DNA of 64,000 nt from Drechslerella dactyloides (lineage: Eukaryota; Ascomycota; Orbiliomycetes; Orbiliales; Orbiliaceae), in assembly GCA_020064725.1 (NCBI GenBank), contig JAGTWJ010000003.1, positions 1,426,001-1,490,000 on the forward strand, read 5' to 3'. Shown in pieces: positions 1-11,091 of this stretch. Position numbers and translations under genes: made by a program. The notes below the pieces were generated by a model. The model made no database searches and was not told where the DNA came from. It worked only from the letters and a program-made list of their open reading frames with translations. Positions within the stretch are counted from its first letter, which is position 1. The number at the start of each line of letters is the position of its first letter.

Positions 1-1283
1 AAGTCAGAAGATTATCTACTGACGGCTCGTCCGCATCCACCTGGTTGCGGGCCAGGCTCGCGAATCGTTCCGTGCACTCGGCCAGAGTCTTCCCAGTAGG
101 AGGTAATGTATACCTAGTATAATATTAGCCTTTATACTTGTGACCGACGATACTGCAGATGACTTACCGGATGCTTGTCGCACAAACCGCGTTCAGAAGA
201 TGTTGTGGTAGACTGCCATCTTGTACTCGACTTCTGAACGTCTTCTCGTGTATATAGGAGTAGGGCTTCTTATTCACACGGGTAAAATAGACATCAACAA
301 GGTGAGGAACAAAGTTCGCATCCATATCCAAGCTGTGAATCCGTCAGCACGACTTTATGCGGCATGATAGGGGGCGACACGGACCTTATTGGAGTTGGAG
401 CAAGTTCAGGCACCTCCTGCTCCATGGGGATTGTCTCCTCCTCGAGCTTCGGCTCTGGCTCTTCCCTTATTGGGTGCGACGACGAAGCTGTTGCAGAAGG
501 GGGAGTGATCAGGGCGCCCGAAGAGTTCGAGGCATGGCCGTTCGCCTCAGTTGAGATGAGTGCTTCATCAGAGGCTTTTTCCTCTTCACCAGTACCCGAA
601 CTCTTGCTATCCTCCAGCCGCTTTTCCCTGAACCACGGAATCAATACTAGGATACTATCAAGCTTTCTGATTTTGGATCCCGATCACTTACAGGTGCCCA
701 ATGCGCCGTAGAAGGTCCTCGAGAAGCTCGGTTTTGGGGCCCCTGCGCGGTGAGGTTTGTTAGCCGGCCTGCGTTGTTGCTGTTGGACGGGCGCTGCCGC
801 TTGTGGTTGGGGAGGGAGTCTGGGCATAACTACCGTTTGCGGGGAACAGCATCTAGACAAACACCGTGCGGAGCACCGTTAGCTGCGGGCCAGCCCAGCC
901 TTTTTGGCATTACCAAGACGGCACAACCGTCGTGCGGAGATGGGCGTACCATAGATGCATTCGCAGTGGAAGACTTCGCAGGAATTGCATTTCGGGCGTG
1001 TTCTGCTGCATTTTATCTGTTGAGTTCGGCAGTCCCGACTGTCAGCGAATCGATTCCACTGCCTGTTCGCACAGGCGCCCGCATCTCACATGCCAGGCGA
1101 TTGGATTGCGGCGCCGGACAGCGCTGGGAGATGTGCATCATCACTGCAGGCGAAGACGAGCGAGCGACGAACCTTTCGCTTGCGACACGATTTACAGTTC
1201 ATGGCCTCCTTCTCTTCGTTGGCCGACTTTCGGTTCGGCAGCTTCGTGATCGCGTACACATTTCCGTTCGCTGGCCGGGACAT
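1..1283 (-). CDS. Zn2Cys6 transcription factor with fungal-specific TF domain (3' partial)
   Basis: Nuclear DNA-binding regulator. Exons on the minus strand: 1283-1173, 1016-950, 852-834, 742-692, 627-385, 332-168, 113 to beyond 1; all phases close. The first exons spell a binuclear zinc cluster with six Cys (CKSCRKRK, then IKCSRTRPKCNSCEVFHCEC), followed by the typical linker and dimerisation helix (GPKTELLEDLLRRIGHLE). An acidic Ser/Glu-rich stretch comes next, and then the start of the fungal activator domain (HLVDVYFTRVNKKPYSYIHE). The protein runs off the left edge, so the C-terminal half is unseen. The start at 1283 gives 27 residues before the cluster; an ATG at 1202 directly before it is the alternative. 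The donor after the first exon is GTTCGT, a weak form. The target pathway cannot be told from the sequence. Confidence 0.87.
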
Positions 1284-4200
1284 CGTGGCAGGACCATCGG
1301 CGATGATGCCCTCGTAGCCGCCAGGTATCGACTCCAGCTTCGGTCCGGGTTCTGGATCCAACTTGCACTTTTTTCGAGGTTGTGAGGATGCACTGGCTGC
1401 GATCCTCCTTCCCGGCCTTTTGAAAAGTTGTTGTTCCGGGTTTTCGTCTCTCGGTCTTGGCTTCAAGCTTTGAAAGCAGGGTGAGTAATGCGACTTGCCG
1501 GCTGCTCCGAGTGTATGCGATTCGAGATGTCGATGTTTTTTCGAGGTGCTGCTGTAACGTTGCCCGCGATGATGAGATTTCGAATGATAAGATGCGCGTG
1601 GGTGTCGGCTCGGTCGTCTCGATGCCCGGTACGAGATATCAATGGCTGCCTTGGATACGGATGCTGCACATGTCCAGAAATCGAGCTCCCTGCCCCAGCC
1701 GGAGATAGATCGAGGTTTCTCGTTTTCTGGGCAAGGAATGGTGTACCGTATACCGCACCGCGAAAAAGCCAAGTGCTGGAGATGGTGGATGTCCAAGTTT
1801 TCGGATCGACCAGCCCGACGAACGCTGCCAAAGTGCGCACCGCAGTAGCGGTTTCGCTGCCCAAGGTAACACTGATGCTGAGTAGATTGGATTGGAAGGG
1901 TAAGCCCACGTTGAAACCAATCCTGGAGATCAGCGAGGAGCGAAAGGGTGTCACGATGCCCGGCTATATGAGGGACATCCGGCAAGGGCTCCGATACTGC
2001 CCAAGGGAACAAAGCCGCCCCAAGAGGTCGTCGGAAAAAGAAACAACGGCGGACAAAGTAACTAGCAGAGATTAACGGTTACCGAGTACCAAAAGATGTC
2101 CGTTCGACAGTCCGTCTGGAGTCGACTGGCTCTGTCGCTGGGACTATTCCCGCTGTCAGGCTGTCCGAGAGTGCGCAATGACGATTGGTTTCGCCTAAAG
2201 TAATGGGTTGGGATGCAAATTCGCCTCTGCGCAAGGCTGTTGTAGACGGTGGGATACGAGGGTAACGGCTTCGCTAGTTGATAGTCGGAGTCAGGAGGCT
2301 TGCCGGTTTTTTGATAGTGTCATCGGCTGAGCTTTGCCCTCAAATTCTGTCATCAAGAGGGCCACAATGTCGATTTACCTTTGCTGATTATGTCCTGCTT
2401 CCTGTCTTCCCTTCGAAGAGTTAAGAAATGCGGACTCGAGGCAGCCGGCAGCATGCAGCGCATCACCAGGCTTATTACACCGAGCATGCAGAGTGGCAGC
2501 TCGGCTCCCCAGCTCATCTCTTTTCTTTTTTCTGTTTACTCTGGGACGGGTCCGAGAGTGATGATGGTGTGGAGCAAACCCCGATATGCAAGCTAGACTA
2601 TTCATGACCCAGCTCCAGAAAGAAATTTTGGAAAGACCACCGGGCGGTGGAGTCGCTACTTTATAAATGGACAGGGGTGCCCGCGGGGCCCTCGGGACCT
2701 CTGATGGATGCACTCCGAGTGATCTGACGGACGGTGCAGCGATGCAGCTGCAGAGTCGACGCGATGCATTGCAATCTGGGCGCACCTTGACTTCCGCTGG
2801 TCACTCCTGATAGATCTGGGAGTCGGAAGAATCCTGACAAATTTTTGACATGCTCATATTATATCACAACGTGGAAATGTAGGTACGCCATGTGAACGTG
2901 TATCATATAAAACGAATCGTCCGTCCATTGCATGTAGGGCTAATTCAGGATACTTCTGGCTCAGCGTGCGACTCTAGCAAAGTGCCGGCGTATTTTAACC
3001 GAAACACCAGCCCGTCGATGGCGCTATAAATACTGGAACAGACATATAATAAAATTCAACCTTCTGGGTATAATCAGTACTTTTGAGCTCTGGCCACCAC
3101 TGCTTTGACCACCAGGACAATATCCAGAAAGCTGCAAGAAGAAGGCGTCGAATGCATATGAAGTCTTCGGGTCTCCACTCTAATGCACGAGTTTGAAGTC
3201 TGATTGCAGTGCACTAAGCCACAAAGAAACGAAGACTGAGACCATTGCTTCAACCTCGATTGCTTGTTAGCTTCAGGATTTATTACTCATTTCCATATCT
3301 TACAAGTTATCCCACAATTGCAAGCAACTTGTAGAAAACAGCATAAGTCCTTACCTGTCTTATCATAATAGGTATCTCTTGGTATTGAGCTTCCATGAAG
3401 AGACCTCTCTCCCGTCATTGTACCGTCCCTGTGATAGCTTTATGAATCATCCACAGATGTGAAATTTGAAAAAGGTCTCTTTGAGCTTTGATGCATCCTA
3501 AATACTCTCCATCGGACGCAAGCTTTGGATGGTGGGTGATAATTTATTTTCTTTTTCCTAGATGTCTTCTAGGCGGCTCGTAACGAGCTCCAAAAGGGGA
3601 ATATCCAGGATGCGATGATGCCCACCTCCAACCTCTGGTTTGCTGCTCATGCTCCCGCTAAGCGTACCCAGGAGCGAGGCATATCGATAGGGGGGCACCC
3701 AGGCACAACGATGGTGTACGGTGTGCGGAGTGCATTGTGGAGCCCCGGCCTGGGGATTATTGATGAACACATATAGATGCATAACAGCCACCAGGCGATC
3801 AGCTTGAACTCTGGTAGCTATAGCCTCGCGCTATTTTGACGACGGAACAAACCCTGGTCGAAGGCGAACTGCCCAAACATGCTCATCCTGCTGGTCTGGC
3901 AGCTGCATGCATGCAGGGACCTAGCTCGCAATAACGGTTAAAGGGTGCTGCGGCAGACCTGGAGATAGTGCAACCAACCGCTTGGAGGGGAACGTTGGTA
4001 GAGGAGCCTTTTTCAACGCTGCAAAACTTGAAAGGAAGATCGGGCCGTGGTTCATCCACCAATGAAATGCCCGGATGTATTTGTTTCGCAATATAAATTT
4101 TTGCTCGATGATAAGGTTCCCGTGCAGGAGGTGGCATGAATGAACATCGGATCCGTCGAAGGTCACGATGCCACCCGAAACTGAACCTCCGCTTTAAGGC

Positions 4201-5884
4201 ATACGGAATATGCACTTAGATGGTCTCCCGATATCACCAGCCGTCATCCGGAAGGATAATAAAGGTTCCGATGCGTCGCTTGGCTCACGACGCATTGTCG
4301 CCGTGATGTGAATAACATCCAGATTGTTGAGAGTTTCATGCTGCCCCCGAGAATATCGAGTTAAGAATATTGCATTGCATTGATATATTCACATGGGAGC
4401 TGGCATGTCCGCTTTGACCCTGTTCTAGAGATCCCCGCATGCACCGGCGTTAGCATGTTAATTTCATGGTAGCCTGATAATTAGACACATGTAGCATCAG
4501 GAATCAATCAAATGCTGAGCTGAGGCAACGTGCCTTAGCGCCAAAGGGCTTGCTTTGTGTCTGAATGTTCGATGTTCTGGTGGATTTTCTGGCGCAGGAC
4601 AAGCTTTCTTGGACACGACTTACGTGCATGCCAGCCGAGTACGAGGCTCGCCATCAATTGATGGAGGGACGCCACGATTGACACGCAGCCGATGAAGATG
4701 GAGGCACTCGAGCCTGCGAAGAGGAAGTGCACTAGGTGCAAGAACCAGTCACGTCATGAGATGTGCAAGTCGACGCGGTATGGTGCTCCGGCTGGGCCAG
4801 CCCTCACGAGCTCACTTTCTCCGCAAAATGAAAAACTGCGCGTGAGAGGACAAAGCGAGAGAGAAATCGGACGAACCCGTCTACGTCTCGAGCATTTCGT
4901 TAGCACTGTCATGTATCCATGATGCATACTGGAGATCTACACAGCGTAGCTTGAGGCACAAAACCATACTTACTTCCGTCCCGGCATCTCGAGATCCCCA
5001 GGATTCGACTGCGCTGGAGAGTCGGCTAAACGTGCATCCCTGCATGCTCGACGGCTTCTGGTTGGCGGAAAAATGGGACGAGTTGCGCCGTCGCCCAAAC
5101 TCTGACCCCAGACTTGCTTGGCCCCAAACCGAAAGGAGGACGTCGAACTGCGTCTCTCAAGACGGTCTGGGGCCAATGAGCCGCCGCCATGGCACCGAAA
5201 CCTCTCCATCCTGCTCGATCGCTGTCGTCGGCTTGTCCTGGTCGATGTAGGTCGCCATAATAATCCGGTAGCTATCTCCTCTCGGATGCCGTTTAACTGC
5301 CTGTAGCCGTGGTCGTGGCGTTCGCATTGCCTTGTTCGATAAACTTGAATAACGTTGGCTAACGTAACGTTCGTCCACATCTCCGCGGTGTAGCTAGACG
5401 TTATAGAGTTCCGCATTCGCTCGGTTTGCAGGCTCGCGATTGATTAATTCTGGCGCTCGGTCCAGCCCTGCCTGGATGCTGTGCTGAATACGTTACCGGA
5501 ACTCCGGCTGGCTTGTTCCTTGGTCAAGGGCCTGATCTTCCAGAACACCAACAGTCTCCCCAGCTCGCTTTGCTTGGCTTCTCCCACGTCTACGTCTCCG
5601 ATTATCGATCGCGAAAAAATATCCGTCGGCATGTCCAGTGCCCATTCCTAGCTGTAGACAAGACGTCAGCGAGAGGCGATTTATCTGGATAATCTGGTAC
5701 TTCTCTACCCTACCCGTGGCTTGTTCGCGGCAATTCATCCTTCGACATCCGCCTTGGGAACTCCCACAACGTCGGTCTCTATCCTGGCGCCGCGCCTTCC
5801 TTCTTATCCTTAATCTCATACTATCAGAATTGCCACCCCGGGAGTTTACCTTCCTTTGCGTCTACTAAAGACGACAAGCCCGTC
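1284..5884. other. Long intergenic region without a supported gene
   Basis: 4.6 kb between the regulator and the dehydratase fusion. Open frames here have the composition of chance frames (Ser/Arg/Cys-rich, no family signature). One hydrophobic minus-strand stretch at about 4618-4741, ending at a good GTAAGT donor, resembles a membrane exon, but no partner exons were found. Promoters of both flanking genes must lie here because they are divergent. Confidence 0.6.
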
Positions 5885-8800
5885 ATGGCGTCGAAAAACC
5901 CATCCAACATGGCTACCATCATTGCCAACCTGCCGCATGAGAACAGTATCGCAACTTTCTGTATGTCCGGCCCGCTGGTCGACAAGCTGAAAGCTATCGC
6001 AGATGCTGGCTTCCAGAGCGTCGACATATTCGAAGATGACCTACTGCAGTACCCAGGCCCTCCCAGCGAGATCGGGGCTCTGTGCAGAGAGTTGGGGTTG
6101 AGGGTAACTATGTATCAGACATTTCGAGATTTCGAGGGTACTACTGCTCCAGGTGCTTTCGAAAAGAATATGCGAAGGTATGTTAGTAATATCGTCTCCC
6201 ACACCTTCTCCGCATGAATTTTCCGTGTGGCCTTTACCTAAGTCCGGGTCTGCCGTCGTCACTATAGACTGCAACAAAAATTCGATTTAATGGACCAAGT
6301 CGGAACGGAGCTCCTGCTTATCTGCTCCTCTTGTTCTCCAACTTCTGTAAGTATGCTCCCAACGCCATCATACAACATATGACGAATTTCATTTCGTGAG
6401 CATGTCCGGTTAGCTGAACTTCGAGGGGGTTGGAACAGAGCGGTGATCGTACCAAAATTGTTCATGACTTGAGACTTGCTGCTGAACAAGCAAAATCGAA
6501 CAACAAGCGGATCGGGTACGAAGCTTTATCTTGGGCCGAACACATCAACACGTGGCAGAAGTCTTGGGATATCGTTGCGGAAGTTAATCATGTTAGTTCT
6601 CTCCCTGCCTGCTTACCTGCTTGCCAGTTCACCGTCTACAGGGTGCCCTGCCAATCATAAGTAGACCCACCACAAATAATTCCCGCTGCAGATACAATGA
6701 TGCAACCATTATCTATCTGCCTGCAAACAAACCATTCAATCTTCTTCTATGGAATACTATTCTTGGAGTAATTTTCCTTTGCGGCCCGTCTGTCTAACAT
6801 CTCGGGTGTAGCCTAATCTAGGTTTGGTTCTTGATACTTTCCACTTATTTTCTTCCGGGGGCGACTACTCCGGTCTCTCATCCATCCCTGGTGACAAGAT
6901 TTTTATGGTTCAGGTAGCAGATGCCCCAGTTCTTAACATTAGCGTTCTTGATTATTCTAGACATTGCCGTACGTTCCCTGGCCAAGGTTCCTTCCCAATT
7001 GTCCCCTTCATCCGTGCCGTTGCGCAAACGGGCTATCGAGGGCCCCTCTCTCTTGAAATCTTGAACGACGATTTCCGGGCAGCTCCTGCAAAGGTGGTAG
7101 CCGCCGATTGCATGAGGAGTATGACCTTGATGCAAGCGGACATCTTTGGAGAGCATCTTCTTCCCCCATTGCCCAAGCTGCTTGGTGTCGAATTTATCGA
7201 GTTTGCTATAACGGAGAGTCATCTCGCAGAGCTCGAAGACTACCTTCAGGACCTAGGGTTCCAGAAGCATGCGCAGCACAGGTCCAAGAACGTCTTGTTG
7301 TACCGCAGTGGTAGTGTCTCCATCGTGTTGAACTATGAGCCTGAGTCGCATGCGTCTTCTTTCACTCTGCTACATGGCGACTCGGTCTGCGCAATTGCAC
7401 TCCGCGTTGATGATGTTACCAGGACGTTGCATCGAGCCGATTCTCTTGGGCTTAGCATTGTCCAACCGCTCAAGCTCGGTCCTGGGGAAGCACCTATTCC
7501 TGCTGTCCGCACACCAGATGATACGCTGTTCTACATCGTTGAGAACGACGACTTCTGGGGACAAGACTTCGTGCCAATCCCGCCAAGTAGCAATAGCACT
7601 GCTACACATTTTGCCGGCTATGTTCCAACTTTCGCTGGTGTCGACCATATTTCCCAGTTCCTTGACAGACTCTCGATCGACCAGATGGTCTTATTCTTGA
7701 GGTCTACCTTTGGCTTGACGAATCAAGAAATATTCCAATCTGAGGATCCTTTCGGCGCCCCTGCTACCAGAGCACTGGTTTCAAATTCTGGATCTACTCG
7801 TTTCCTCCTTCGTGCCCTGGATGAGAAGAATTTCAACGTCAGCAAGCTAGCTAGAGGGTCTCCTGGCTGCGTCGTCAATCACATCGCGCTCTCTACTGGC
7901 GACATCTTCGAGACCGTAGATAGGATTCGACGGACTGGTCACACGAGTCACTTTCTTCGCGTCCCTTCGCACTATTATGATGAGTTGCACCAGCGGTACG
8001 ATCTATCTCGGGACTTCATCAAGAAACTCCGCCTTCACAACGTTCTTTACGATCGCGACGAGAAAGGAGAATATCTCCATCTCTCGACAGATCAATTTCA
8101 CGATCGCTTCTTCTTTGAGATTGTCCAGCGGATCAATGGATACGATCACTTCGGGGCGGTCAACTCTAGTCTCCGAATGCTTGTGCAGTCCGAGAGGCGG
8201 GTGCTGAATCAGACTGTCCGCTCGCGGGGCAATTCGCCTGCGCCGTCAAGGTCGGCGTCTCATGAAGGCGCGCTTCTCGTCCGCTTTCGGGCCATTTTGG
8301 TCCTCTTTAACACGGGATGCGAGGAGATTGTAGACCTCGTGGCCGATGTCTTGGGAAAACCGAAAGTAATTGTCACTTCGTCTCTCGAGTTAAGTCAGAT
8401 CGAGGGGCATCCGGTCGTCGGCGTCCCGTCTTCGCTCGCCAACGGCCCGCTGAGGAACGAAATCCAACAACGGGACCGAACACAAGTCTTGCTCATCAAC
8501 ACCTACGCCGTTGATGCCAAGGATGATGGCAACCTGCAAATGTCAGATGAAGCGGACTTCGAGTATATGTATCCCTCTCGACGCATCCAAAGACGCGATC
8601 TCACGAGGTTCCTGTCGTTTGTACTCGGACAATCCAGCAAGCATGCCGAGATTTGCAAGAAGCCACGAACCGTTTGTCTTGCCCTCACATTCTCCGATGT
8701 CCGAATAGCTCTTGCGAACCTCGACATTCTTACCGTCGGAGCCGATAGCATCGAGTTCCGTGCCGATCTTCTTAAGGAGCCTGTTGGTGGTGGAAAGTAC

Positions 8801-10284
8801 TCAGACATACCGAGCATCAAATACGTCGGCGAGCAGCTCATGGCATTGAGACAAGCAAGCGAACTGCCGATTGTCTTCACCTCGAGATCGTCCCGAGAAG
8901 GTGGAAGGTTAGTTATCCTCTCTTGCCGCATCGCTTTATACGTGTAAGTCGTTAACGTCGTCCATCGAATAGCCTCCCGCTTGATTCCGACTATGCTGGG
9001 TTCCACTTCTACAAGAAAGCCATACAGTGGGGTTGCGAGTACATTGACGTCGAAGTGCGAAACGACGAGGAAATCCGCTCCGACCTCGCGAACCGAAAAG
9101 GCAACACCAAAATGATAGTTTCGTACCATGACCACAGCGGTCGCTTCAAGTGGACTGGCAGCGAGATCCACAGGCGCTACCACGAAGCTCGGAGGCACGC
9201 AGACATCGTCAAGTTTGTTGGTTTTGCGAACAGCCTGTCTGACAACTACGACCTCGAGCATTTCCGCTCCAGCGTCACTGCGTCGTATAATCACCCCTTG
9301 ATCACACTGAACGCCGGTCAAGTTGGTCAACTTTCTCGTCTCTTCAATACCTTCCTGACGACAGCTACCCATCCTCTTCTTCCTATCGCCGGTGCGCCTG
9401 GCCAGCTGAGTGCTGCTGAAATCAACGGCGCCCTGCACATCATCGGTCAGCTCCCGAAGAAGCACATCTACAGTATCGGCACACCTCGAGCAGTCCCAAT
9501 GACACAGTTCTTCGAGAAGTGTTTCAAAGAACTCGGGCTACCACACAACTACTCGTGCCTGGAAAGAATATCAGAGCACTCGATATATTCTTTCAGCCAA
9601 CAACCCTACTTCGGCGGCGCAATCCTTGACCCACCGATATTGTCCAAACCAAGTTACATCCACGAGTATACCAGCGCTGCCCGCGGGACCGGCATCATCG
9701 ACACTATATTTGTCCAGCGAGAAGGGAACCAGCAGACACTCGTTGGGGACAATGCGTCCGCGAAGGGTATCAAGCTTGCCTTGACGAGAGAATTTGCTCC
9801 AGCGGCATTCGACGAGAAGCCGGCGCTGGTAGTCTCCAACAGCTTCGAGGAGGCCGCGTCTGCCATTTACGCCCTCCGAGAACTCGGTTGTGGTACCCTG
9901 TACACCGTTGGTTTCAAAATCCCACCAACAAATGAAGCTGCTGCCAACGCCGAGTATTGCAACAGTCAGCAGATGGTTGAGATGCTGCCGCATCCGTTTG
10001 TGATGGTGTCTGCAGTGACGGCGGAGCACGCATACGTTATCCACCCTTTGCTCCGTATCATCAACAGTCACTCGCAACCGATTCGTGGCGGCAAGATATT
10101 CTTAGACTTAAGCAACGGGCCGAAGCGTGGCGATCCCCTCGGAGTTGCAGCAGCGACTGGATGGACAACGTTTGGCATTGCAGATATTGCAGCTTGGACA
10201 ACCGTGCGGCAGCTGCAGAACCTGGTCGGCCAGAGCGTTCCTTACGATTTCGTTCGAATGGCAAGTGGGCGCGGATTGTTTTAG
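5885..10284 (+). CDS. 3-dehydroshikimate dehydratase fused to QutR/AROM-like dehydroquinase and pseudo-shikimate-dehydrogenase domains
   Basis: Exons 5885-6177, 6268-6346, 6439-6591, 6812-8907, 8973-10284; 1310 residues. Residues 1-285 are a sugar-isomerase-type TIM barrel with metal ligands E152 (GYEALSW), D183 and H186 (LVLDTFH), Q209 and E257, as in fungal qa-4/qutC and bacterial QsuB/QuiC dehydratases making protocatechuate from 3-dehydroshikimate. Residues about 300-625 are HPPD-like VOC domains with a possible H454/H532/E611 iron triad. Residues about 650-785 look like a shortened shikimate-kinase-like segment with no P-loop. Residues about 790-1022 are type I dehydroquinase with E823, R825, R867, E871, H926 (SYHDH), K954 (DIVKF), R996 and Q1018 (APGQ). 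Residues about 1035-1310 are shikimate-dehydrogenase-like but lack the catalytic Lys/Asp motifs and the glycine-rich NADP loop. The dehydratase/dehydroquinase join lies within one uninterrupted exon, so the fusion is directly visible. Whether it acts as enzyme, repressor or both is open. Confidence 0.9.
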
Positions 10285-11091
10285 TGGTCTCCACCGGCGA
10301 TGCCCTTCGACGAGTCGATGGGGATGCTCTCTTTTTGGGGGGTAGCGAAGATATTTGATGGTGTACGATACCTGTGTTTTTGAGTCCTTTTGTTTCTTTT
10401 GACACTTCATACCCTCGTTTATAATCATATTTATTCATGATCTTCTTTGGTGTATCTGTTCTTGTCATTGAGATCAGCTTGGATTCTCTTGCCGCTTGGT
10501 TTACATTGCGGTGTAATATTTTGTCTATACTCATGATTCCTGTCTGTACATACGTGCGTACTGTGCAAGCGGAGCCCTTGGAGGAACTGAATTGGTATGC
10601 TTGTACGATGCTTCGAGTTCATGTATGCTAGCTAGCTCCGTGTAGTTTCGTGGGCTTGTGATTCGACATTTGCAGACCTGCAGAATGTTAGGGGCCGGCC
10701 GGGTCACTGGACGCTCGTGTGGCCGAAGTCAAATGGTCAACTCAGAATGGAAGAAAATGATCATTTATATCGGATGTCGTATCAGAGATCCCAAAATTTC
10801 GAGGCGCGAGCTTGGTAGCTATACATGCACTCTAGGCTTCATCAACGATTGACTGGGCATTTGCAACGTATGAAGAAATTCGCATTGGACAAACGTAGAG
10901 TATCTAGGTATAATCTAGGGCAACGGAAGAACAAGCTCTATTAATAGTCGTCGCTTGCATGTATGTGATACCAATGGTGAATGCGCCATGCCAAATAATC
11001 ATGGCTATACAGAAACAGCTGGAGACTTTTCAGTTGCAACATGATATAGTAAGTGCAAAGTAGCCAAATGATCAGAACCCAGATAAGACAC
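10285..11091. other. Convergent 3' intergenic region
   Basis: 807 bp between the stop codons of two converging genes. It should hold both 3' UTRs and poly(A) signals. AT-richer than the flanking coding sequence; no gene seen. Confidence 0.6.

Noticed and set aside
1284..2012. Open frame extending the Zn2Cys6 protein upstream by about 240 residues
   Set aside because: Composition is Ser/Arg/His/Cys-rich without domain features; a start next to the zinc cluster is typical of the family.
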